Under the pieces are notes generated by a model. That model searched no databases and was not told the origin of the DNA. It saw nothing but the letters and a program-made list of their open reading frames with translations. Below are positions 39,801-48,960 of a stretch of 64,000 nucleotides of DNA, piece after piece. Positions within the stretch are counted from its first letter, which is position 1; every line of letters begins with the position of its first letter. Origin of the DNA: Antedon bifida (lineage: Eukaryota; Echinodermata; Crinoidea; Comatulida; Antedonidae). Position numbers and translations under genes: made by a program. The stretch lies in the NCBI GenBank assembly GCA_963402885.1, contig OY727099.1:24881001-24945000 (forward strand), in the 5' to 3' direction.

Positions 39801-39925
39801 GACAACACCATTTGAGCGGCTACAATTTAAGATGAAAAATGTCAAAATATATTTAGCTTGAGAAATGTTACCTGTCTAAGAAGTTGAGCAGAAACAGATC
39901 GTAACATGGTTGTTGAACACGCCAT
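24820..39925 (-). CDS. BCAT: Branched-chain amino-acid aminotransferase, probably mitochondrial
   Basis: A PLP enzyme that moves the amino group of leucine, isoleucine or valine to 2-oxoglutarate, the first step of their breakdown. Eleven exons with GT-AG introns and matching phases give a full 415-residue protein: 39872-39925, 38397-38468, 37699-37902, 37112-37222, 30246-30365, 27857-28020, 26642-26784, 26441-26526, 25516-25584, 25011-25157, 24820-24897. The N-terminus ([18 protein letters not shown]) is basic and lacks acidic residues, as in mitochondrial presequences. Family landmarks in order are [36 protein letters not shown], the catalytic lysine K239 in [30 protein letters not shown] and the CVVC redox pair at C352/C355. 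All introns and the stop TAG are clear. The gene is complete and appears functional. Confidence 0.97.
25011..25157 (-). CDS. BCAT: BCAT exon 10 (CXXC centre)
   Basis: Forty-nine codons with [20 protein letters not shown]. The two cysteines form the CXXC redox switch known from mammalian BCATs. Acceptor TTTCTAG, donor CAG|GTATAT. Confidence 0.95.
25341..25496. mobile_element. Family A MITE, copy 4, in BCAT intron 9
   Basis: Begins AAGCTCTGTCTACACTATCA, AACTAGTTTGACCAAAAAAG. The core repeats the ATATTTGGGCATATCACTAC motif several times instead of closing with the second terminal repeat. It sits about 20 bp from the exon 9 donor. Confidence 0.85.
25516..25584 (-). CDS. BCAT: BCAT exon 9
   Basis: Twenty-three codons, [20 protein letters not shown] plus EKR. 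Acceptor TTCTACAG, donor CGG|GTAAGA. A family A MITE begins about 20 bp beyond the donor. Confidence 0.93.
26441..26526 (-). CDS. BCAT: BCAT exon 8
   Basis: Encodes [20 protein letters not shown] and LLELARGW. The TPPLDG-ILPG-TR block is a fold-type IV aminotransferase signature. Acceptor GGTTTCAG, donor TGG|GTAAGT. Confidence 0.96.
26642..26784 (-). CDS. BCAT: BCAT exon 7
   Basis: Continues as [20 protein letters not shown], then [18 protein letters not shown], containing the EVGTMN phosphate-binding region. Ends in phase 1 at the donor G|GTATAT. Confidence 0.96.
26875..27130. repeat. 78-bp tandem repeat in BCAT intron 6
   Basis: Three full units and a shorter fourth. Units begin CCTCTATTAAGGGGAAACTT, continue with TCCCATGAACAATGGGCAAT and end near CAACCCCTATTTCAGGGACA. 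Related sequence occurs at 31800-31880, 54258-54290 and 59630-60090, so this is a dispersed family that also forms tandem arrays. Confidence 0.85.
27857..28020 (-). CDS. BCAT: BCAT exon 6 (catalytic lysine)
   Basis: Encodes [20 protein letters not shown] and ends with GAGDSKVG plus two bases. The lysine of DSKVGG (residue 239) forms the Schiff base with PLP. The donor GG|GTACAC splits the second glycine codon after position 2. Confidence 0.96.
28021..30245. other. BCAT intron 5
   Basis: A 2.2-kb intron with no internal gene. It contains a reverse-oriented LINE 3' end (29886-29960), a TATATATATA run near 29318 and a 28955-28980 segment (TCTTGACATTGAAAGGGCTC) that recurs at about 32915. Confidence 0.6.
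29886..29960 (-). mobile_element. 5'-truncated LINE or SINE 3' end
   Basis: On the minus strand it reads CATGTTCACCTTGTTGTGGT, CATGATAATAAAGTTTTATC, then TTATCTTAT. A hairpin-prone tail with short tandem repeats after an AATAAAG motif is typical of CR1/L2-type 3' ends. Confidence 0.55.
30246..30365 (-). CDS. BCAT: BCAT exon 5
   Basis: Forty codons including [20 protein letters not shown]. It is separated from exon 4 by the largest BCAT intron, 6.7 kb. Donor GAA|GTAAGT. Confidence 0.95.
31021..31092. repeat. 24-bp tandem repeat, three copies
   Basis: Three consecutive copies of AATTTGTTTGAATTAATATC plus ATAT, immediately left of the 18-bp array. Confidence 0.9.
31125..31550. repeat. 18-bp minisatellite, about 23 copies
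   Basis: The unit is CTTATTTGGGACAAATCC, with CAC or CCC as the main variation. Since 18 is six codons, all forward frames stay open with a six-residue period (for example GQIPYL). No start context or homology supports translation. Confidence 0.96.
31800..31880. repeat. Fragment of the CCTATTAAGGGGACAC family
   Basis: ACAACCCCTATTCAGGGGAA, CTCCTATTAAGAGACAC and CGTCCCCTTAATAGAGGTTC form a short inverted arrangement. Same family as 26875-27130. Confidence 0.6.
33062..33133. repeat. 15-bp tandem repeat, about five copies
   Basis: ACCAATAGCCCAGGA repeated with C/T variation at one position. In BCAT intron 4. Confidence 0.9.
33276..33434. mobile_element. Family C MITE, copy 3
   Basis: Has AAGGCCAATTTACACAGACG at the left and CGTCTGTGTAAATTGGCCTT at the right, a near-perfect terminal inverted repeat. 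Internal TCCGCTCAGGATAGATACAG matches the copy at 10646-10930. Confidence 0.9.
34058..34350. mobile_element. Family D MITE, short copy
   Basis: Left end AAAGATGTATTGTCCCCTAA, right end GGGAGACAAAAAATCTT in inverted orientation. Shares ATGAAAAATGAAGATTA, CAGACTTTGAATAGGTTATT and AATTCAACCAAAAACCCATT with the other D copies. Confidence 0.8.
34640..34790 (+). mobile_element. tRNA-derived SINE fragment
   Basis: Contains GTTAAAGTGCTTGCCTTCCA, ATCGCAAGGTCCAAGGTTCA and ATCCTGACC. The GGTTCAATCC at 34708-34717 fits a Pol III B box, and GCTTTGGAGTTAAAG resembles a degenerate A box at the right spacing. It is not an intact tRNA. Confidence 0.55.
35560..35627 (+). mobile_element. Second tRNA-derived SINE piece
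   Basis: Shares GTGGAGCTGTAGCTTG, AATCATAAGGTCCATGGTTC and AATCCTGACCTA with 34640-34790. B box GGTTCAATCC at 35603-35612. The 17-bp array starts directly after it. Confidence 0.5.
35628..36305. repeat. 17-bp minisatellite, about 38 copies
   Basis: The unit is AACAAACTAACCAGTTT, with AATAAACT, GACCAGTTC and CACTTC variants. A block near 35925-35965 is duplicated at about 36215-36260, showing segmental duplication inside the array. In BCAT intron 4. Confidence 0.96.
37112..37222 (-). CDS. BCAT: BCAT exon 4
   Basis: Thirty-seven codons beginning [20 protein letters not shown], the segment around the substrate and cofactor pocket. Acceptor ACTTTTAG, donor CCA|GTGAGT. Confidence 0.95.
37699..37902 (-). 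CDS. BCAT: BCAT exon 3 (N-terminal fold)
   Basis: Sixty-eight codons. Contains [17 protein letters not shown] and [13 protein letters not shown], strongly conserved in animal BCATs. Acceptor TTTTTTTAG, donor GAG|GTAAGG. Confidence 0.95.
37966..38075. repeat. Short G-rich tandem repeat in BCAT intron 2
   Basis: About three copies of GTGGGTGGGTGGGGGTATAT followed by TGGGAATAAAT, each roughly 33 bp. The plus strand is G-rich (GGTGGGGG runs); BCAT is transcribed from the other strand, so its RNA would be C-rich here. Confidence 0.75.
38397..38468 (-). CDS. BCAT: BCAT exon 2
   Basis: Twenty-four codons ([12 protein letters not shown]...VASFK) between a TTTACAG acceptor and a GTATCA donor. Poorly conserved leader region, probably including the end of the presequence. 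Confidence 0.8.
38572..38830 (-). pseudogene. Fragment of a retroelement pol (retropepsin region)
   Basis: A 68-codon open frame ends with [13 protein letters not shown] then a stop. LDTGA is the active-site motif of retropepsin-type aspartic proteases, and the acidic [15 protein letters not shown] preceding it resembles the linker before the protease in Ty3/Gypsy-like retrotransposons. The frame stays open upstream for some codons. No reverse transcriptase, integrase or LTR is visible nearby, so it is a broken remnant in BCAT intron 1. It cannot be functional. Confidence 0.55.
38831..39871. other. Remainder of BCAT intron 1
   Basis: AT-rich, with no exon or repeat that I can define. A CCTTCCTTCCTTGTTCCTTG run is at about 39651-39670. 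Confidence 0.45.
39872..39925 (-). CDS. BCAT: BCAT exon 1 (start codon, presequence)
   Basis: Eighteen codons from the ATG at 39925 to the donor CAG|GTAACA, phase 0. The residues are mostly small, hydroxylated and basic, typical of a mitochondrial targeting peptide. A second in-frame ATG is codon 7. Confidence 0.85.
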
Positions 39926-40401
39926 TTTCTAAAATGCACTCATCCAGAACAAATTACGTCATCCTCCCAGAGTTGACTTGCTTTATATGGCATACCAGCA
40001 TTGTTCTTGGTTACATAATAGACAGACAATACAATTTGTTTAATTAATGATAGGAAAACTAATAGGTAATTTATTATTAGAAAATAGAATTATTAAATTT
40101 GAAGAATTATTATTATAAGTATCTGTTGATTAACCCACACAGAACCGGAAAACGACTTTAAACCGTTATTTTTACAATATTTTTCATTTTTTGTTCCACG
40201 CACAACAATGTTATTATAATATAATGATGACTAAATTAATGTGAAATGGAGTATGAATATCATGAATAAAAATATTTAATGTATTAATAAAATAAAGTCT
40301 TCTGCAGTGTCCACCTAGCGGTGAGGGTTCTTTTAATTTAATTTTTTTTTTCATGGACCCACCTAAAATCATTCCCTGATAAACAAACAATGAAACACTT
40401 T
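39926..40401. other. Likely BCAT 5' UTR and promoter region
   Basis: Immediately upstream of the BCAT start codon on the minus strand. I see no TATA box at a convincing distance and cannot place the transcription start. Confidence 0.35.
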
Positions 40402-41046
40402 CTTAAAGATATATTGTCCCCCTAAAACATTTTTTTTTTTCAAATTTTTTTAATTTGCTATTTTAATGTCATGTAATAGTTATTCACTTTGACCAAAAAC
40501 TGGTTAGAAAAAAAAATTATTTACCTGAAAAATGTATTAAAGCAAAAAATACTTACATTACCTGTGAGACAATGGTTTTTGGTTAAATTTTAACCGTTTC
40601 TTTTGTCTTTTTATAAGTGGAATACTTTAGAGTCTTATCTAAATGTAACAATAAGTTTGATTGCCTAATTAAGGAGATGTTGTGGATCAAAGAGATAAAA
40701 CCTACACTCAATAAACAATCGGATTCCATCAAAGCTAAATTGTTTATCTAACTCAGTAGGAGGAGCTAATTACTTAATTAGCCCTCAATTAGCATTTCCT
40801 GTCACCAACTTTGGTGCTTAGTGCACATAATTATTATTGTTTTGTATTCACTTGATCTTGAAAATGGTTCTATGATGGTACCGAAACGTCGATCTCTATT
40901 TTTGTCATTAAATTTTATATTGAAAAAAATAATTTTTTTTTTTTAAGAAGTGAATAACTTTATTAAAACTGCAACATGGCCTATTAAAGTCTGATTTTAT
41001 TAAACTTCATTTTTCATGTTTTTGCGGGGAACAACACATCTTTAAG
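40402..41046. mobile_element. Family D element, long copy with internal insert
   Basis: Terminal inverted repeats CTTAAAGATATATTGTCCCC and, inverted, GGGAACAACACATCTTTAAG. Compared with the 355-bp copy at 45432-45786 it has about 300 extra bases at roughly 40620-40920. The extra part ends with GGTACCGAAACGTCGATCTC and TTTTTGTCATTAAATTTTAT, which resembles the 3' end of another retroelement class. Confidence 0.8.
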
Positions 41047-44000
41047 TTGTTGTTGGAACGAGTGGGGAAAGGGGTGCTCCGATGATTGCTTTTTTTTTGT
41101 GTATAATATTATTTAATTTTCTAAGAGTTATTAAAATCAGTGACGTGACAACGTTCTCCTCCAAAGATCGTACAATGTGATAAAGACAGAACCATGTCTG
41201 CTGCCACCACATGTTTTTTTCTGTCGTCAGCAACAAAATCATTTTTTTTTTTAATTTAGACATTTAATCCTTACTTTTATGCAAAACTAACCTGAAATTT
41301 AATTAAAATTGTCGGACAATTTTCGACAATGAAATGTTTTGTAAGCTTTGGCCTTCTATTTGAGATTTTTAACCGGAAAACAATTATTATATACAGACGT
41401 TTATTTTTAAATAACAATTGTTGGGTAACAGTTGCTATAATTTGAACAAAACAAGTGCAAATTATGCGTTTATACAAAACACAGCTTTAGACACAGACAA
41501 CCACGAGAAACTTTTCAATCATAATTGATAAAACTTTTTTCCAACTAATTCCACACTGCTCGCTTTCATCCAATCAGAACGCGATACGCCTTCGAACGGA
41601 AAACAATAAGCCAAGCAAATCTGAACCACACAACCACGTGTCCAATTACAAAAAACAGCCGTAATCGACGTCATGTTTTAAAATATCAAAACTGAAATTA
41701 AAAATCTACAATTATGTTTTTCTTCACGAAAATTGGATTTCCCGAATAGACGCCAGTGAGTCGATGATTCGACATCGTTTTCCCACTTCAGCTCCAAGGA
41801 AATTGTTCTGGAATCTGAAGGCCCACATTGGGACGTTATCATTCAAAAAGCGATATAAACTGATCAAAACGTGTTTTTAAACTAAATTTGTAATCCGTTT
41901 TTATAATTTTATTTAACTTATCTTTGATTTTACTAGGCCAAATTAAAGAAGTAGACATATCATACAATGCAGAATTATATGTTTTTATACATTTTGAGTA
42001 AAATTACCCGCAGCGAAGGCCTAACATAAATTTAATTAATTCGAACTTTTCGTTGCCTCAGTGTAAAAAAACCAAAGATAATTTAGTATAAAACGTATTG
42101 TAATAACAATGAAACGTGATTGTGGCGTTCAAATAATATTGGAGAAGGTTTGGATTGTTGCGTCCATGATACAGAGAGAAGGGCACGTGCACACGGTACG
42201 CACCGTCATCTGATGATAATGACGTCATAAAAGTACAAAACACAGCGGCGTATTATCAGATTCAACATACATTGAGTAACATCATAAAGTTTACGCGCAC
42301 GCGCCTTTCCTCCTCGTTGACGGTGTGCTTCAAATCAAATTTTTATGGAAACTATGGGAAACATTACGCTATGCAACCACCACTAATACACATTAAAACA
42401 TTCCTAAGAAATATTTTAATTAACAAAGCAATATTTCACATCAAATTGTAGTATTGCCTTATTCGGTTAATGTTAAAATGTCTCACAATTATCAAGTGAA
42501 ATTTATATCACTATTTGTGTCCAATGACACTAAAATGTTTTCGGAAAATTAAGAACTATTAAGCCAAATAAGTTCAAGCTTTTATATCTGGGACAATCTC
42601 ACTTTTGAAAGTTAAAACATGATAAGTAAAGCTTAAGAAACTCACAGCCACATTTATTTAAATTGACAAATTAAGTGCGTATACTTTATGTGCGTGGCCC
42701 GCGCTTCAGTTACTTTGTAGGCCTAAGTGCAATATTGGTGTTAATAGACAATTTTGAAGTACCGCAAATCGGTAATTTGGATAGGCGTAGATTCGGTAGT
42801 TACGATAAAACATTTTTATTTTTTTAAACTAAGGATTACGAACTCGGAATATTGAGAGAGAGGGGGTTTCCCCCTTTTTAAAAATTCTTCAAATTGAGAG
42901 AGGGTTTGGTTCATGTATGGATACCGCTAATCCTAAATGGATTGCAAAGTATTTTAAGAGACCCAGTGAACCGTGACTTGCAAAAGTAATGTGACAGAGG
43001 ATGAATTGCAACCTGGGGTTTATACCAAAATGGTTCTTTGTTTATACCTCGCTTTATCACCCACTTGTTCGCATTATACGTTGACAAGAAAAATTTTTTT
43101 GAATGCTAAACATAAAACTTTTTTTTGTAACCATAAACAAAAATTAAATCAACAAATTCAGTTTTCTCCAAATCAATCATTATTGTAACTCTTTCGTAAA
43201 AAGTTTAGTTGAGTCAGAACATTCATTTGATTAACAGAAAGACATTCAAATCGAAAAATATTTATTTCAAATTAATAAGTTTATCAATTAATAGCTGGCA
43301 TGCTGTCTTCCTTTCGTACCGGACGAAAACAAAAGTATCTCTTAAGGCAGTATTAGTAGCCGATTAAAATGGGCGTCAGGCTGGTCTAACTTTCTGATAG
43401 TTATCTTTAAAATTCATTTGTTAAAATTTCTTACAGAAAAAAAAAGTTTCAATTGATCCATTTTTATTATTGCGGTATTCACATTACTGCGGTATTTGCA
43501 TTTCGATATAATTAGAATCGTGATTTATACTATAATATTTAAATAAGTAATATTATAATAAGTATCCCGGAACGCGCGCGTGTCCCAATGGATTGTCCAT
43601 TCACAAGTTGATCTAACCTTGAACCAAGCACGTGACCACTTTCTATCGTCTGCTAGCCAATCGCAGCAGACTATCAACAAAAAAATGCGTTGCGAATGAC
43701 TACGGCTTAAAAATACAGCTGGGTTTACTGATAGGAACTTGGGCCAACGACAGATTGAATAAAGTTGGAGTGAAGAACGAGTTAAATGTCTTTAGAGGGA
43801 TGTAAACTTAATAATTGTTCGGTGCCACGGTACAGAATTACCCCACTACTGTGTATTTTTTTTTTCATTCGTTAGTAATAATTCAAAAAATAAATTTCGC
43901 TTTCGAAGGAGATTCTGCGATTTCTAGGACTGCATAGACACGGGCCTACATTAAAAACACGCACTGGTATTCATCAGATCCTAGAGTACGAAAGTGAAAG

Positions 44001-44665
44001 GAATTTCTGCGAATGAAAAGCGACAATTATTCACAATTGTATACGGCAGACTAGCTTCTGTTTAGTTGAAATAAGTCTATCTTTCAACTTTAATTAAAAA
44101 TGATTGAATTTAAGAGGAATTGAGAACGAGAAACTATGCAGTAGTCTGCTGTCATATAGACTGGATCGGAAAGTCACTAACTCTAGCAGCCTTGTTTAAC
44201 TTCGATCAGGTTTCTTAATTCATAAAACGTGTTTGTTTTTAGTTTTGCCAATAAGCAAAGGGAGTATAACATCGGCTCTCAATCTCATTTAGTTAAACAT
44301 TATTTTAATATGAATTATGGAATTAGAACACAATAATGGTTAAATGATGACGTCAGAGCGTACAAGACACGCACGCACATAAATTAAGAACACACATGTT
44401 AAGACTGAACATAACATTACTTACTTAATAACTTTAAGTCTTATATAATTCCATATTTATAAATTATGATACCTCTGGGATAATATAAAAATCTAAATAA
44501 CTATACTAATCTAGAAAAAAATAATAATATTTAGCGCGTTCATACACGCGCGCAATTAAAATTATGTTAATCTCTTAAAGGCCACGCCCACACTAGTCAC
44601 TATCCGCAGAAAGTACCCCAGTGTAGGCGTGTATACATAACGCGGGGTTTTGCAGTTAATCTGCT
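41047..44665. other. Intergenic between BCAT and SoxD, left part
   Basis: No gene recognised. Short open frames (for example 42973-43188 and 41042-41477) lack motifs and splice context. A GCACGTGCACACGGTACGC segment at 42184 and several CCAATCA sequences (41570, 43657) could be promoter elements, but nothing ties them to a gene. Confidence 0.4.
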
Positions 44666-44968
44666 GTCTGGTCTTCACTTTAGACGCAACGCAAGGGCAT
44701 GCGTACGCGCAGCGCAAATGAGCTTGTCCAATCATAATCGACAGCTCAGATGTTCCTTCGTATGGTCAAATTACTTGCGTTGCGCTTACTTGGTGCCCAC
44801 TAGGACGCAACGCAAGGACGTAACGATAACGCAACGTAAGTTATGGATTATTCGAACTGTCGCTTGTCATTGGTCAACTCGCTTGCGTTGCCTCTACGTC
44901 TTTACGTTGCGCTCTAGTGGGAACCACGCTTTACGTCCTTTGTTGCGTCCAAGTCGGAACCCAAGCTT
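44666..44968. mobile_element. Two family B MITEs in tandem
   Basis: The first has TTTAGACGCAACGCAAGGGC at the left and TTACTTGCGTTGCGCTTACT at the right. The second begins GCCCACTAGGACGCAACGCA and ends TACGTTGCGCTCTAGTGGGA, followed by a third partial end (TTGCGTCCAAGTCGGAACCC). Each carries the GTCNNTGGTCAACTCGCTTG-like centre. Confidence 0.8.
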
Positions 44969-45431
44969 TTGCAGGGCCCTTAAATTATTACTGATGATCC
45001 AAATGATAATATAAGCGTGCTGCTAATGCGAGATACGAAGATGCATGATATTTGTATTTTTTATTAAATACAACAGTACCCGTCCGTATATTAATATTGA
45101 TGTATGGCCCTGACTTTGGCAAAACGTGTAAATAGGCCTACTACTTAGTGTCAGTTTGCGCACTGAATCTGACACGATCTTAATACATGTCTCTATATTA
45201 CATAAAAATGAAGCCATGTTCGTTTTTTAAAGTTATTTTTACAAAACGAATTCAAAACTGAAGCCTAAATCAATAAAATGTTGAATTAGGTGAGAACATG
45301 GATCAGATAACATGACAACGTGTCATCACGAAGGCACTGACACGCGACGTGTCAAAAACGTATTTTAAAGATCTCTTTACAATTTTTATAAGGATGTGAC
45401 GATGTTAAAAAAAAATACAATATTGAGAATG
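44969..45431. other. Intergenic; no gene seen
   Basis: No motif or repeat could be supported. Confidence 0.4.
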
Positions 45432-45786
45432 CTTAAAGATATATTGTCCACTGAAAAATATATTTTTTTGTAATTTTTTTGTTAAATATGTCATTTTAAT
45501 GTTACATAATAGTTATTTACTTTTACCAAAAATTGGATCGAAAAAAATATATATTTACTTTAAAAAACTTAATTTAAAGCAAAAATTAATCAAATTGGCT
45601 CCCAGCCAATTGGTATTTGGTTAAATTTAACCGTTTATTTTGTCATTTTATATGAGAAAGCATTTTTGTTTTCGCTTTTTTTTAACGGAAGGGATTAACT
45701 TTATTAAAACTACAAAATAACCTATTCAAAGTCTGATTTAATTAATCTTCATTTTTCATGTTTTTGGGTGACAATGCATCTTTAAG
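45432..45786. mobile_element. Family D MITE, typical copy
   Basis: Terminal inverted repeats CTTAAAGATATATTGTCCAC and GGGTGACAATGCATCTTTAAG (last 20 bases considered). The interior has GGCTCCCAGCCAATTGGTAT and CAAAGTCTGATTTAATTAAT. No coding capacity. Confidence 0.88.
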
Positions 45787-46690
45787 TTTCATAAATAGCA
45801 GTAATCTAAAATAACTGTTACATATCAGTTATTGATTGTCTCATTTATCTCATTAATGAAAAATACCGTTTAAAAAAAATTAATCTAGGCCTATTGTGAA
45901 AAGATAAATAAACCCAGTTTATAGAAAGACAATTATCTATTATTATTATTCGTTATGTATATTTATCTATTTATCGTCGATCGTTATCATCCTAGTGTAA
46001 ATGGGCCTTTAGTATGGTCGTTACCTTTTCGTATCTTAAAATTGTTTAGCGTTTAACGCTATAAAGGAACTAGATACTATTGCGTATTTGGAACGTGTAA
46101 CACAACGAGACTGGACGTCACGCAAGAGTTACATGTAAACACGCAGACATTCGGTTCAAGGTAAACCATCCGCAATTTAATATTAGAAATGTGTGGTATA
46201 CGTGTATTCACATCCTACACGTGTTGTTGTTACAAAAAAATAAAGCGTCACTTAAAACTGTGGGTTTCATTACGAAACGCATTTCCGTCTCAATTTCACC
46301 ATTTGTCGCCAAAAAAAGGAATCAACAATTTAAAACAGCAGAAACAAATTTGAAAAATTGGCTGTAGTGCTATAATTTGTTGTCTGATTTTGAACTGTCC
46401 TACTGTTTGTGTTTCCTGCTTTGGGCGGCGATGGGCGTATCATGACGCCCCATGATCTACTTTGCTAGGCCCTTTGAAATAAGAAGGCAACATTACTTAC
46501 AACTTTTCAGCAAAACGAAACTGATTGATATCGTGCCTAAACGAAATGTATATGCCTATCTTCCTTCTTAGGCCTATACCTCATGTGAAGTACCTCATAT
46601 ACAGTTAATTAAATTGGTAAGACTAAAGTGCTGCATTGAACGTCTTTGAGGTTGCGTGAAAGAAAAACAATACTGATAAACCGTTTGTTT
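45787..46690. other. Intergenic; family C scrap and no gene
   Basis: A single family C end (GTGTAAATGGGCCTTTAG) is at about 46001-46018 without a partner. The rest has nothing recognised. Confidence 0.4.
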
Positions 46691-46724
46691 TTAGTTTATG
46701 TAAATAGCAGAACAATAAAAGAAT

Positions 46725-47575
46725 GTCCAGATGACGTCGCGCGGTTCTCTCTACTCAACCGTCTTACGTCAAACGTAAAAGTATATCCAAACGTTGCGGT
46801 TCTCTATTCAACCGTCTTACGTCAAACGTAAAAGTATGTCAAAACGTCGCGGTTCTCTATTCAACCATCTTACGGCAAACGTAAACGTATTTCCAAACGT
46901 CACGGTTCTCTACTCAACCGTCTTACGTCAAACGTAAAAGTATGTCTAAACGTCGCGGTTCTCTACTCAACCGTCTTACGTCAAACGTAAAAGTATGTCC
47001 AAACGTCGCGGTTCTCTACTCAACCGTCTTACGTCAAACGTAAAAGTATGTCGAAAGGTCGCGGTTCTCTAGTCAACCATCTTACGGCAAACGTAAACGT
47101 ATTTCCAAACGTCACGGTTCTATACTCAACCGTCTTACGTCAAAACGTAAAAGTATGTCCAAACGTCACGGTTCTCTACTCAACCGTCTTACGTCAAACG
47201 TAAAAGTATGTCCAAACGTCGCGGTTCTCTACTCAACCGTCTTACGTCAAACGTAAAATTATGTCGAAAGGTCGCGGTTCTCTATTCAACCATCTTACGG
47301 CAAACGTAAAAGTATGTCCAAACGTCGCGGTTCTCTACTCAACCGTCTTACGTCAAACGTAAAAGTATGTCGAAAGGTCGCGGTTTTCTACTCAACCGTC
47401 TTACGTCAAACCTAAAAGTATGTCCAAACGTCGCGGTTCTCTACTCAACCGTCTTACGTCAAACCTAAAAGTATGTCCAAACGTCGCGGTTCTCTCTACT
47501 CAACCGTCAAACGTAAAAGTACGTCCAAACGTCGCGGTTCTCTACTCAACCGTCTTACGTCAAACGTAAAAGTAT
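46725..47575. repeat. 53-bp minisatellite with CRE-like sites, about 16 copies
   Basis: Units contain CCAAACGTCGCGGTTCTCTA, CTCAACCGTCTTACGTCAAA and CGTAAAAGTAT. I count 12 exact TTACGTCA (TGACGTAA on the other strand), an ATF/CREB-type site, and three units with TTACGGCA instead. One unit lacks the site. It is more G+C-rich than its surroundings. Confidence 0.96.
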
Positions 47576-48544
47576 TTTGTGATATGAAAAAAGATTAATA
47601 AACAAAAACAATAATTGAAATAAACTCCATAATAATACATTTATTTTACACAACTATACACAGTAAACTACGGGATATGATATACATGTATATGTACAAG
47701 ATATAATGAAGACGACATTGCTGTATGCAGATTGAGGGCGCTGTCTATATGGAGGCTGATCAGCAGCAATTATATTATACTTTTTTTGTTACCACTATAT
47801 TACACACACACGCGCACACACATGCTTTAAATGACAAGTCTGTCTCCGAAACAGAACCCAACGATCAACTTAAATATAGTACGCACCCTAATTTGCATAA
47901 ATACCCGTCCAGTAACTTCTAGTTACAAACTAGTTAGTCAACATTTTCTAATATCGACTGTCAAGGCTCATATAATAACAGAAAGAATATAATTGCTAAA
48001 TTGGGAGAATTAACAAATAGAAAAATTAATATAATATGTATAATATATACTATATAATTATATAAATGTATGTTATATAATCATATAATATCTATTCCTA
48101 ATACATACATGTATATATAATTATATACATACTATAGACTATATACGTTTTGTATATTTACATATGAATACAGGTGGATCGTCACGTGATGACGAAACAG
48201 GTAAAAAATACAATACTGAGATTTTATATATAAAAAGAAATAATATAATAATAGTTGAAATCCTTGCACCAACACATGGTCTACATTATCACTAGAGAAT
48301 ATATAACTTTAAATTTCTCCCATTTTAGAGTTTAAAAACATGATTATAATATTATTAGGAATGAGTTGTATAGCCACTTACATACAAAGGTTATTTTTGC
48401 TTTTTTTTTAATGTAGTATATTATAGTACAGAAGGCTAGGATTGAGAGATTCGTTAATGCTAGCGTGTGCATAGAATGACATTATATAAGATAAACACAG
48501 CTTGCTAGAATCGTCCATACTTTAGTCTTGAAAAGCTACAATCA
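47576..48544. other. Intergenic; AT-rich
   Basis: Very AT-rich with TATATAATTATATA-like runs at 48010-48130. No gene recognised. Confidence 0.45.
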
Positions 48545-48960
48545 TGGTGTATAACTGTGGTTTAATGGTACAACCATGGTGTTACATGTGCAACCATAGT
48601 GTTATAGGTATAGCCAGGTGTTACAGGTGTAACCATCATGGTGTGAAGAATACAACAATGTTTTTTTACATAAACAACCATTGACATTATGGGTACAATC
48701 AATGGTGTTAAAAGTACAACCATGGTGTTACATAATACAACCATGGTACTATAGGTACAATTGATGGTGTTATTGTTCCAATCTGGTTTTATATACACAA
48801 CCATGGTGTTAGGGTACAGCCATGACATTATGGGTACTATCAATGGTGCTAAAGGTACAGCCGTGGTGTTACATATATAACCATGGTGTTACACTAACAA
48901 CCATTGTGTTACACTAACAACCATGGTGTTACACTAACAACCATGGTTAAATGGGTACAA
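48545..48960. repeat. ~20-bp degenerate minisatellite (CCATGGTGTTA)
   Basis: About 20 degenerate units around ACAACCATGGTGTTACA with a variable spacer (TAGGTAC, CACTAA, TGTGCA). The perfect palindrome CCATGG appears in about half the units. Confidence 0.9.

Noticed and set aside
42840..42910. GAGAGAGAGGGGG tract as a regulatory GAGA element
   Set aside because: Short, single and not near a gene start.
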